DNA of 5,003 nucleotides from SVTX01 sp964567085. GTDB lineage: Bacteria > Bacillota > Clostridia > Oscillospirales > CAG-272. Within the stretch, counting starts at the first letter, position 1. Each line of letters starts with the position of its first letter. This document shows, in pieces, positions 1-5,003 of this stretch. The notes under the pieces were generated by a model. The model had not been told where the DNA came from. It was given only the letters and a program-made list of their open reading frames with translations, and did not search any database. Location: positions 1-5,003 of the forward strand of contig CAZMKU010000098.1 of NCBI GenBank assembly GCA_964567085.1, given 5' to 3'. The position numbers and the translations under genes were made by a program.

Positions 1-26
1 TTCCGTTGCCTTTACACAACTCGATT

Positions 27-55
27 ATTATATCACAACCCACGGGCTTTGTCAA
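27..55 (-). promoter_or_regulatory. Consensus sigma-A promoter firing leftward out of the window
   Basis: Read on the minus strand, a perfect -35 box TTGACA (55-50) is followed by exactly 17 bases and a perfect -10 box TATAAT (32-27). Transcription should start near position 20 and leave the window at its left edge, so the gene it serves is not visible. It lies back to back with the DUF421 promoter. Both hexamers match the housekeeping consensus, so strong constitutive transcription is inferred. No operator-like palindrome overlaps it. Confidence 0.8.
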
Positions 56-83
56 TACCTTTTTCGCAGATTTTTTCATTTTT

Positions 84-111
84 TTCAAACTTTTTTAAGG
101 TTTGGTATAAT
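84..111 (+). promoter_or_regulatory. Probable extended -10 promoter of the DUF421 gene
   Basis: A TATAAT box at 106-111 is preceded by TG plus one base (103-105), which makes an extended -10 element. The -35 region is weak: the best hexamer is TTCAAA at 84-89 with a 16-base spacer, inside a T-rich tract (71-96). The start site would be near 118, giving a leader of about 98 bases before the ATG at 216. I see no riboswitch-like fold in that leader. Confidence 0.6.
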
Positions 112-215
112 CTACAAAATCCGCTCCGAACGTCGCTTTTGCTTATTATTTTTTACCAAATTATCGCATTAAATACGCTCCGCGCGGCAAACAATATTCA
201 AAAAGGGAGGCAATC

Positions 216-911
216 ATGCTCCGAATCATCATAAGAACTCTCATTATATATATAACGCTTCTGATCATTATGCGGATTATGGGTAAGCGGCAGCTCGGCG
301 AGCTTGAATTGTCCGAGCTCATAACCACCCTACTCTTCTCGGAAATCGCCACGACCCCGATAACTAATCCCGAGACTCGTCTTATTGACGCGATACTCCC
401 AATCGGAATAATAGCGGGGCTCGAAATAATCTTGTCGTTCGTTATGCTGAAATTCCCCACGCTCAAGCGAATGCTGACGTCGGGACCGTCAATGATAATT
501 CAAAAGGGCAGGATAAACAAAAAGGAAATGCTGAAATCCCGACTCACCATCGACGAGCTGGTCTCACAGATCCGCCAGAACGGAATATACGATCTCTCCG
601 AGGTTGACTACGCGATCCTCGAGGAAAACGGTAAAATAACCATCGTTCCAAAAAGCAGTTGCCGCCCGCCAAACGTAAAGGATCTCGGCATCGCCGCCTC
701 CGACTCGGGCGTTATGCACATTATAATCGCAGACGGCGAGATCAACGCCTACAATCTGCGGCTCATAGGCAAGGACAAGAAATGGCTCGAGTCCTTGCTG
801 AAAAAGCAAGGACTCAAGCCACGCGAAATATTCTGTATGACGGTCGATGACGTTGAGAGCGCCTTCATTCAGACAAACGGTGGCGAGGTGATTATCATAG
901 ACAAGGAATAA
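216..911 (+). CDS. DUF421 (YetF-type) membrane protein
   Basis: A 231-residue integral membrane protein of the DUF421/YetF family. Hydrophobic helices lie at about residues 3-22 and 57-78, with a third weaker segment near 36-50. The family hallmark MGKRQLGEL occurs at 22-30. From about residue 90 a cytoplasmic part begins with SGPSMIIQKGRINKK, then RLTIDELVSQIRQNGI (109-124) and EVDYAILEENGKITIVPK (129-146), all typical of the C-terminal YetF domain. The start is set by a GGGAGG ribosome binding site at 205-210, five bases before the ATG. The biochemical role of the family is poorly known; relatives in spore formers such as YetF and '2Duf' are linked to spore properties, but nothing here ties this copy to sporulation. 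The gene is monocistronic and its stop is one base from the convergent nth stop. A perfect hairpin covers codons 192-200. Family assignment is firm; function is not. Confidence 0.93.
   Translation: MLRIIIRTLIIYITLLIIMRIMGKRQLGELELSELITTLLFSEIATTPITNPETRLIDAILPIGIIAGLEIILSFVMLKFPTLKRMLTSGPSMIIQKGRINKKEMLKSRLTIDELVSQIRQNGIYDLSEVDYAILEENGKITIVPKSSCRPPNVKDLGIAASDSGVMHIIIADGEINAYNLRLIGKDKKWLESLLKKQGLKPREIFCMTVDDVESAFIQTNGGEVIIIDKE
789..815. repeat. Perfect 11-bp inverted repeat inside the DUF421 gene
   Basis: GAGTCCTTGCT (789-799), a five-base loop GAAAA, then AGCAAGGACTC (805-815) form a perfect 11-bp stem. It occupies exactly nine codons (192-200, ESLLKKQGL) of the DUF421 gene. Neither strand has a T-run after the stem, so it is not a canonical intrinsic terminator. 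It lies about 100 bases past the nth stop on the nth transcript, so it could fold in the 3' tail of that mRNA. That role is inference. Confidence 0.6.
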
Positions 912-912
912 A

Positions 913-1572
913 TCACTTATGCGCGCAAAAGCATCGCATAGGGCACTCGTCGCATTTTGGCGAACGCGCAGAGCAGATATCTCTGCCGAACTGCACTATT
1001 CTGTGACAAAAGTCACTCTGCTTATCATTTTCAACAAGCTCGCTCATAATCCGCTCGACCTTCAAGGGATCCTTCAGGCTCTCGGGGTAAAATCCGAGTC
1101 TGCCGCAAATTCTTATACAATGCGTATCCGCAACGATTCCGCCCATATCGTAAAGGTCGCCGAGCAAAAGGTTCGCTATCTTCCTGCCCACGCCGCGAAA
1201 TTCAAGCAGCTTCTCCATACTGTTCGGCACGATTCCGCCGTAAAAATTCACAAGCATCTGACATTCGCTCTTTATATCCGCCGCCTTTGTGTGATAAAGT
1301 CCGCAGGGGCGGATAATTTTTTCTATCTCCTCAACGGGCGCGTCCGCCAAGGAGTCAACCGTGGGATACTTTGAGAAAAGCTCCTCACACACGATATTGA
1401 CTCTCGCATCGGTGCATTGAGCCGAGAGTCTGCCCATGACCATGAGCTTCCAGCCGTTTTCTATACCCTGCCCCCAATGGAGCGCGCATTCCGCATCGGG
1501 ATAGATCCGCTCAAGCTCGGCAGCGACAAGCGAGGCCATTTCTTTCTTCCGTTTTTTAGATAATTCCTTCAT
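913..1572 (-). CDS. nth: Endonuclease III (DNA glycosylase/AP lyase)
   Basis: A bifunctional base-excision repair enzyme that removes oxidised pyrimidines and cleaves the backbone at the resulting abasic site. Counting from the ATG at 1572 (219 residues), LSAQCTDARVN (49-59) is the conserved substrate-site helix. The helix-hairpin-helix FRGVGRKIAN (125-134) carries the catalytic lysine K131, and ADTH (148-151) carries the catalytic aspartate D149. The C-terminus ends with C200-x6-C207-x2-C210-x5-C216, the exact spacing of the [4Fe-4S] cluster loop. Length matches the family (E. coli Nth is 211). The start is uncertain. The frame also opens at a TTG at 1593 (226 residues; AAGGAA only 2 bases upstream). 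The ATG at 1572 has GGAG 12 bases upstream, and an ATG at 1539 has GGAAG 6 bases upstream and would give 208 residues, close to E. coli. All three keep the whole catalytic domain. A consensus promoter lies just upstream. No terminator is visible after the stop; the gene abuts DUF421 tail to tail. Confidence 0.95.
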   Translation of the reverse strand: MKELSKKRKKEMASLVAAELERIYPDAECALHWGQGIENGWKLMVMGRLSAQCTDARVNIVCEELFSKYPTVDSLADAPVEEIEKIIRPCGLYHTKAADIKSECQMLVNFYGGIVPNSMEKLLEFRGVGRKIANLLLGDLYDMGGIVADTHCIRICGRLGFYPESLKDPLKVERIMSELVENDKQSDFCHRIVQFGRDICSARSPKCDECPMRCFCAHK

Positions 1573-1613
1573 TTTATTTATGTTCTCCGACAAATTTCCT
1601 TCATTTTATATAT

Positions 1614-1642
1614 ATTATACTATTATAATACGAATTTGTCAA
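1614..1642 (-). promoter_or_regulatory. Consensus sigma-A promoter of nth
   Basis: On the minus strand TTGACA (1642-1637), a 17-base spacer and TATAAT (1619-1614) make a perfect housekeeping promoter. Transcription would start near 1607. The leader to the first usable start codon is therefore about 13 bases (TTG, 1593) or about 35 bases (ATG, 1572). The -35 box begins only 8 bases after the stop of the transglutaminase gene, so nth has its own transcription even if it also receives read-through. Confidence 0.85.
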
Positions 1643-1650
1643 TTGAAAAA

Positions 1651-2976
1651 TCAACCAAGCAGACACTCCTCAAGTCCCCGCAGATCCTCCGCGTCAAGTA
1701 TTCGGTCGCCGTCAATATCTACGTTATATTTGTAAATAAAGGTACTATTGTCGCAAAAATACCGACTCGTGACGGCAATATCAAGCACAGTAATTTCCCC
1801 GTCGCCGTCGGCATCCATACTTTTTTCGAGTTTGATCTCGCAGCTCTGCTCGCCCGACTTATCGAGATAGCACGAAACGCCCTCGGCGCTATCCGTCAAG
1901 CCGAACGCATCAAAATCAAGCGAGCAGACCTTAGTTACCGCAAAGCTCTCATCAATCGCCATGATCTCGTTTTTCGTGTTAAAATAAAGCCTGTTCCCCG
2001 CTCTGACAGGAGTTGAAAACGAATTGGCGAAATATCTGCCCTCGCTCTTTTTCCAAAGCTGATCAATGCGGTACAAGGACAGCTTCTCACTGCCGTCACA
2101 TTTATCAAAATATACGTTTCGGCTTATATTATCAACGTAAATAAAGCCGCCGCCAAAGTACTCGTATTTATACGGACTTGCGCGCAGTCCGAGCTGACTG
2201 TATTTTTCGTTTTTACACTCAACGCCGTTTGCAGTAACAAATCCGACATGCCCGTTTTGCTCGATCTCCCTATCGGACAAAAGGAAATTCGCGTGCGACA
2301 CACCGTCCGAAAGATTATCCCACGTAATATCCGCGTGATACCACTCACCGTCAATATTGATCACGTTCCAGATGTGCATAATCTCCGATGAATACGCGTA
2401 GCTGTTATCTATATTGACTCTGTCAAGCAGCTCCATATAGGTCAAGGTGAACGCCTGACAGGTTCCTCTACCCGTGCGCAGCAGATCGTACATCGTACAA
2501 TTCGCAAAGCTTTCATCATATTCAAAATTCTCACACAAATATTCGTGCAGACACAACGCCTTTTGAAAATCGCTCATATTTTCGTCAATACAAAACAGGA
2601 TTTTCTCAAGCTCACGATCGCAATAGGTCTTGATGTTCTTGGTCTCCGCTCTTGAATATTTGTACGCGGGGATAATTTCCTTCACTATTCCGTTTCCGTC
2701 GACGCTGTAATAAAACCTGTTCTCGACAAAATAAAGCTCGGGATTACTTTTCATCACGCGGTCGATCGCCTCGAAGATCTCAGCTTCGCCGCAGTTAAAA
2801 TCATAAACGCTTATACCGTCAAGCCGAAGATAAAGGCTCTCGGCAATATAATCGGCAATATATTTCTTGCTATTCACGCCGTCCGCCGACACCGAAAGCA
2901 GCGATATGACAAAAAGCGCAAAAAAGATAACGACCGCGCGCAATACTCTTAATACAACTCTCAAAGTCCGCTCCAT
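1651..2976 (-). CDS. Secreted transglutaminase-like protein with C-terminal dockerin
   Basis: A 441-residue exported protein. The N-terminus has several arginines, a hydrophobic core (about 15-29, VVIFFALFVISLLSV) and a plausible signal peptidase I site after SVSA (residue 31). A transglutaminase-like cysteine-protease fold spans about 130-235 with a clear triad: C173 in GRGTCQAF, H201 in MHIWNVI and D216 in YHADITWDN. Bacterial members of this fold usually act as peptidases or amide-bond enzymes; the substrate here is unknown. Residues about 240-385 are unassigned and rich in aromatic/beta-strand patterns (YFNTKNEIMAID at 331-342). The last 55 residues look like a type I dockerin: two EF-hand-like calcium loops, DADGDGEITVLD (388-399) and DIDGDRILDAED (420-431), with Asp at positions 1, 3, 5 and 12 of each. 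A dockerin would anchor the enzyme to a cohesin scaffold, but no cohesin is in the window. The start is doubtful: the ATG has no ribosome binding site, whereas a TTG at codon 5 (2964) has GGAG six bases upstream. Confidence 0.85.
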   Translation of the reverse strand: MERTLRVVLRVLRAVVIFFALFVISLLSVSADGVNSKKYIADYIAESLYLRLDGISVYDFNCGEAEIFEAIDRVMKSNPELYFVENRFYYSVDGNGIVKEIIPAYKYSRAETKNIKTYCDRELEKILFCIDENMSDFQKALCLHEYLCENFEYDESFANCTMYDLLRTGRGTCQAFTLTYMELLDRVNIDNSYAYSSEIMHIWNVINIDGEWYHADITWDNLSDGVSHANFLLSDREIEQNGHVGFVTANGVECKNEKYSQLGLRASPYKYEYFGGGFIYVDNISRNVYFDKCDGSEKLSLYRIDQLWKKSEGRYFANSFSTPVRAGNRLYFNTKNEIMAIDESFAVTKVCSLDFDAFGLTDSAEGVSCYLDKSGEQSCEIKLEKSMDADGDGEITVLDIAVTSRYFCDNSTFIYKYNVDIDGDRILDAEDLRGLEECLLG

Positions 2977-2989
2977 AAAGGTTTTTTAC

Positions 2990-2995
2990 ATTATA
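2990..2995 (-). promoter_or_regulatory. Possible -10 box for the transglutaminase gene
   Basis: A perfect TATAAT (2995-2990) lies 13 bases before the annotated ATG and just past the terminator hairpin. No good -35 box is found at 15-19 bases; the region there is the terminator itself. Transcription would start near 2983, leaving about 7 bases of leader to the ATG or about 19 to the TTG at 2964. Without a -35 or extended -10 element this is only a moderate candidate. Confidence 0.4.
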
Positions 2996-3009
2996 TTAAG
3001 AAGCGCAGA

Positions 3010-3046
3010 CAAAAAGACCTGTGATTTCTCATCACAGGTCTTTTTG
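3010..3046. terminator. Bidirectional Rho-independent terminator
   Basis: A perfect 16-bp stem (3010-3025 with 3031-3046) closes a five-base loop. The core AGACCTGTGAT/ATCACAGGTCT is flanked by an A5 tract on the left and a T5 tract on the right, so it gives a hairpin plus U-run in either direction. On the minus strand it would end the candidate structured RNA and any read-through from the DUF1292 gene. No plus-strand gene precedes it. It separates those transcripts from the transglutaminase gene. Confidence 0.9.
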
Positions 3047-3055
3047 CAATTCCAA

Positions 3056-3210
3056 GCCCCGCCGAGCCGTGTATCCGAAGAAATGGAACCCTGTATTCCA
3101 GGGCGGCGCTCTATTCTCCGCTTTACTGCTCCCAACGTCCTTTTTCAATATCGGGACAAGTCAACCGTATATTGTAAGGGAGGTCTGCAAACCACGGAAG
3201 CATTCGAGCT
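3056..3210 (-). ncRNA. Candidate structured RNA, possibly 6S RNA (ssrS)
   Basis: This gene-free stretch has nested complementarity when read as minus-strand RNA. CCGTG/CACGG (3193-3197 with 3067-3071) can close the structure. An apical arm pairs CTCCC with GGGAG (complements of 3178-3182 and 3129-3133) and, further in, CAATAT/ATATTG plus CGG/CCG (3165-3174 with 3146-3154, one bulge). A small hairpin CCCTG-GAATA-CAGGG (3089-3103) is followed by GTTCC on the 3' side. A closing stem, a bubble with a small 3' hairpin and a long apical arm match the layout of 6S RNA, which sequesters sigma-A RNA polymerase. The AGGGTTC after the small hairpin and GTTTGCA on the 5' side also resemble E. coli 6S. 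The closing stem I can find is short, and no good promoter precedes it, so the ends are estimates. A different small RNA or a leader element is possible. The strong terminator just downstream supports an RNA gene. Confidence 0.5.
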
Positions 3211-3276
3211 CCTTTGATCAGTTGTAGGTCTCAATCAGTCAAATATCACGCACTAAGCAGGATTTTTTTAATTTAA

Positions 3277-3567
3277 TCAGTTATCGTAGTCTTCTTCGCT
3301 ATCGAACATATCGTCGAAGTAATCGGCAACCTTGTCGAATTCATCGTCGTCATCAATAGTAACGAACATTTCTTCGCCGTCAACCGTTTCCTTCTTAAGT
3401 ACAACGTATTCAACCATGCCGTCATCCGCCGCCTCGAAGTCTGTGGGAACCATAGCAAAGTATTCAACGCCGTCGATCTCGGCAGAGCCAACAAGCTCAA
3501 ATTCGATCTCGTTGCCGTCTTCGTCTGTGAGCGTGTAGAATTCGCTCTCGAAATTATTATCGTTCAT
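3277..3567 (-). CDS. DUF1292 (YrzB-type) small acidic protein
   Basis: A 96-residue, strongly acidic soluble protein of the DUF1292 family. The pattern TLTDEDGNEIEFELVGSAEI (12-31), DGVEYFAMVPTD (32-43) and then VEYVVLKKE...GEEMFVTIDDDDEFDKVADYF matches the family's usual layout, and the length is typical. The C-terminus is almost entirely Asp and Glu. There is no signal peptide or membrane segment. The molecular function of the family is not established; it is common in Firmicutes, often beside yrrK/ruvX-type genes, which are not present here. The ATG is fixed by AAGGAG with an 8-base spacer, and a near-consensus promoter lies upstream. No hairpin follows the stop closely; the next terminator is at 3010-3046, so the mRNA may run through the candidate RNA region. 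Confidence 0.92.
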   Translation of the reverse strand: MNDNNFESEFYTLTDEDGNEIEFELVGSAEIDGVEYFAMVPTDFEAADDGMVEYVVLKKETVDGEEMFVTIDDDDEFDKVADYFDDMFDSEEDYDN

Positions 3568-3604
3568 ATCAAAATCTCCTTTTAAAATTATTTTTCTTTT
3601 TTAT

Positions 3605-3633
3605 ATTTTACCATATACAAACGGGTTTGTCAA
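3605..3633 (-). promoter_or_regulatory. Sigma-A promoter of the DUF1292 gene
   Basis: On the minus strand TTGACA (3633-3628) is separated by 17 bases from TAAAAT (3610-3605). The expected start is near 3598, giving a leader of about 30 bases that holds the AAGGAG ribosome binding site. The -35 box begins 7 bases past the hemW stop codon, the same tight arrangement as at nth. Confidence 0.85.
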
Positions 3634-3640
3634 TGCCTAA

Positions 3641-4771
3641 TCAGAAGTCCAGAGCATCCGACAAAATGTAATTGCTTACAAGAAAGCCTTTTTCCGTAAA
3701 GGCGCAACGGGAATTATCCATATAAACGTACTCGGGTGAAAATTTTTTGAGCTTTTCGCCAAAGACGTCCATAAAATCAACCCCGAATTTTTCTCGGAAC
3801 GCATCAAAGCCAACGCCCTCCGCAAGTCTCATAGCGAGCATAACGTACTCGTTCGCCTGCTCGCCCGCGCCGATTTCGGTTACGGCTTCAACGATATCCT
3901 CGCCCGAAATATACGCGTCGACATCGCGGGAATTTTCAATTCTCACGTTCGCGGTAAACGAATGCGCCGCAGCCCCGAAGCCAATATAATCGTCGTATTT
4001 CCAATATTTGAGATTATGCGCGGATTCAAAGCCCGACTTGGAAAAATTGCTTATCTCATATTTATTATATTCAAATTCGGCAAGACGGGAACAAATATGC
4101 AAATACATATCCGCAGCGGCGTCATCGTCAGGCAGCTCCAGCTTGTCCCGCATCTTGCAAAACGGCGTTCCGTCCTCGATCTTAAGCGCATAAAGCGACA
4201 AATGCTCGGGAGACAGTCGGATCGCTCTGTCAAGCGTCACATCAAGACTCTCCATCGTCTGGTTCGGGATCCCGTACATTATATCAAGCGAAACATTGTC
4301 GTATCCCGCCTCCCTCGCCATTTTCACGGCGTCAGCCGTGTCAGTAAAGGTGTGCGCTCTGCCAAGAGCCCCAAGCTCCGTGTCGATTCCGCTCTGCATA
4401 CCGATGCTCAAGCGATTTATTCCCACCCCCCGCATTTCGACAAGCTTTTCTACATCAACGGTTTTTGGGTTGCATTCGCTCGTAATTTCGGCATCGGGGG
4501 AAATACCAAACCTCTCCCTTACCGCGTCGAGAATTTTCCCAAACTGCTCCGCCGTCATAAGCGTTGGCGTGCCGCCGCCAAAATAAACCGTATCGGCAGG
4601 AAGATAATCCGTCCGAGCTTTATAGCTCCATATATCCTCGCAAAGCCTTTCCACGTAAGCGGAAATTCTATCCTCGTCGCGTGTCGGCTTAGAACAAAAA
4701 TCGCAGTACAGGCACTTCGATAGGCAAAACGGAATGTGTATATATATTCCTAATTTTCTTTTTTCAGTCAT
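3641..4771 (-). CDS. hemW: HemW, radical-SAM-fold haem chaperone (HemN-like)
   Basis: A 376-residue protein of the HemN/HemW radical SAM family. The cluster motif C16-x3-C20-x2-C23 (FCLSKCLYCDF) binds a [4Fe-4S] cluster and S-adenosylmethionine. GGGTP (65-69) and RLSIGMQS (120-127) are further family motifs. HNLKYW (252-257), followed by GFGAAAHS (264-271), is the HNxxYW signature that separates HemW from true coproporphyrinogen III dehydrogenase (HemN). HemN also has a fourth cysteine as CxC; here the extra C26 sits in CDFC, a different spacing. Family members of this type bind haem and deliver it to target proteins, so many databases' label 'coproporphyrinogen oxidase' would be misleading. 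The C-terminal HemN_C region (about 300-376) is complete. The ATG at 4771 is chosen because IYIHIPFC begins at residue 9, as usual for the family; the frame stays open to the right edge, but that part overlaps lepA. The start is 4 bases after the lepA stop with no clear ribosome binding site, suggesting translational coupling. Confidence 0.95.
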   Translation of the reverse strand: MTEKRKLGIYIHIPFCLSKCLYCDFCSKPTRDEDRISAYVERLCEDIWSYKARTDYLPADTVYFGGGTPTLMTAEQFGKILDAVRERFGISPDAEITSECNPKTVDVEKLVEMRGVGINRLSIGMQSGIDTELGALGRAHTFTDTADAVKMAREAGYDNVSLDIMYGIPNQTMESLDVTLDRAIRLSPEHLSLYALKIEDGTPFCKMRDKLELPDDDAAADMYLHICSRLAEFEYNKYEISNFSKSGFESAHNLKYWKYDDYIGFGAAAHSFTANVRIENSRDVDAYISGEDIVEAVTEIGAGEQANEYVMLAMRLAEGVGFDAFREKFGVDFMDVFGEKLKKFSPEYVYMDNSRCAFTEKGFLVSNYILSDALDF

Positions 4772-4775
4772 AGGT

Positions 4776-5003
4776 TTAGTCGTCGTCGCCGAGCTTAAGA
4801 ACCGCCATAAACGCCTCGGGAGATACCTGAACGCTACCGAGCTGGCGCATTTTCTTCTTACCCTCCTTCTGCTTTTCGAGCAGCTTCTTCTTACGCGTAA
4901 TGTCGCCGCCGTAGCACTTGGCGAGAACGTCCTTGCGCAGTGCCGTGATGGTCTCGCGTGCGATGACGTTACCGCCGATGGCGGCCTGAATCGGGGTCTC
5001 AAA
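4776..5003 (-). CDS. lepA: Elongation factor 4 (LepA), C-terminal fragment
   Basis: The last 75 codons of lepA, cut by the right window edge. The fragment reads ARETITALRKDVLAKCYGG, then DITRKKKLLEKQKEGKKKM and finally SPEAFMAVLKLGDDD before TAA. This is the highly conserved LepA C-terminal domain that reaches into the ribosomal A site/peptidyl-transferase centre. LepA is a ribosome-dependent GTPase that affects translocation and ribosome assembly; the GTPase domain lies outside the window. The short acidic GDDD tail extends slightly beyond the usual VLK ending. lepA followed directly by hemW is a common gene order in Firmicutes, so the two are probably co-transcribed. Confidence 0.96.
   Translation of the reverse strand, partial: FETPIQAAIGGNVIARETITALRKDVLAKCYGGDITRKKKLLEKQKEGKKKMRQLGSVQVSPEAFMAVLKLGDDD

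Noticed and set aside
919..1374. Plus-strand open frame of 151 codons opposite nth
   Set aside because: Fully antisense to the catalytic and FeS-cluster coding region of nth; no family resemblance.
1636..2016. Plus-strand open frame of 126 codons opposite the transglutaminase gene
   Set aside because: It starts in the nth promoter and overlaps the dockerin coding region in antisense; no ribosome binding site or known motif.
3010..3210. Riboswitch or T-box leader controlling the transglutaminase gene by attenuation
   Set aside because: I find no T-box sequence or known riboswitch core and no alternative antiterminator pairing with the 16-bp stem; a separate -10 box follows the terminator. 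It is not fully excluded.
2867..3217. Plus-strand open frame of 116 codons across the terminator and candidate RNA
   Set aside because: It runs through a perfect terminator hairpin and the antisense of the signal peptide region; no ribosome binding site and low-complexity, unfamiliar protein.
3214..3242. TTGACT at 3242-3237 as the -35 of the candidate RNA
   Set aside because: No acceptable -10 box occurs at a 15-19 base spacing (best candidates GATCAA or ATCAAA).
4325..4341. Small inverted repeat CACGGC/GCCGTG inside hemW
   Set aside because: Only a 6-bp stem in coding DNA with no U-run or regulatory context; expected by chance.
3962..4723. Plus-strand open frame of 253 codons opposite hemW
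   Set aside because: It lies entirely antisense to a clearly conserved hemW, has no ribosome binding site I can see and a basic composition with no recognisable domain, typical of a shadow frame.
4772..5002. 77-residue N-terminal extension of hemW
   Set aside because: This part overlaps the lepA coding sequence in another frame and is an Arg/Ser-rich shadow; HemW proteins start just before IYIHIPFC.

Overview
The window looks like chromosomal DNA from a Gram-positive anaerobe of the class Clostridia, probably a Ruminococcus/Oscillospiraceae-type gut bacterium. This is an inference. It rests on the lepA-hemW gene pair, a DUF1292 (YrzB-type) acidic protein, a YetF-type DUF421 membrane protein, a secreted transglutaminase-like protein ending in a dockerin, near-consensus sigma-A promoters, GGAGG-type ribosome binding sites and AT-rich intergenic DNA. 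I see no phage, transposon, CRISPR, tRNA or rRNA sequence. Everything that can be named is core or ordinary accessory gene content.

Layout from right to left, because most genes are on the minus strand. The 3' end of lepA (4776-5003) enters from the right edge and is followed after 4 bases by hemW (3641-4771). A strong promoter 7 bases past the hemW stop (3605-3633) drives a small acidic DUF1292 gene (3277-3567). Next is a gene-free stretch (3046-3276) that appears to encode a structured RNA on the minus strand, with a 6S-RNA-like fold, ending at a perfect 16-bp bidirectional terminator hairpin (3010-3046). Beyond it lies the secreted transglutaminase/dockerin gene (1651-2976). A consensus promoter 8 bases past its stop (1614-1642) drives nth, endonuclease III (913-1572).

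On the plus strand, a DUF421 gene (216-911) runs head-on into nth with a single base between the two stop codons. The left end (1-215) holds two divergent promoters: one for DUF421, and a perfect-consensus one that fires leftward out of the window into a gene not included here.

The genes do not form one pathway. LepA acts on the ribosome, HemW is a radical-SAM-fold haem chaperone, Nth repairs oxidised pyrimidines, and the transglutaminase/dockerin protein is exported. The parts most worth a second look are the candidate RNA at about 3056-3210, the unusual start region of the transglutaminase gene, and the perfect 27-base hairpin inside the DUF421 coding sequence close to the convergent nth gene. 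I found no clear evidence of a new multi-gene system.
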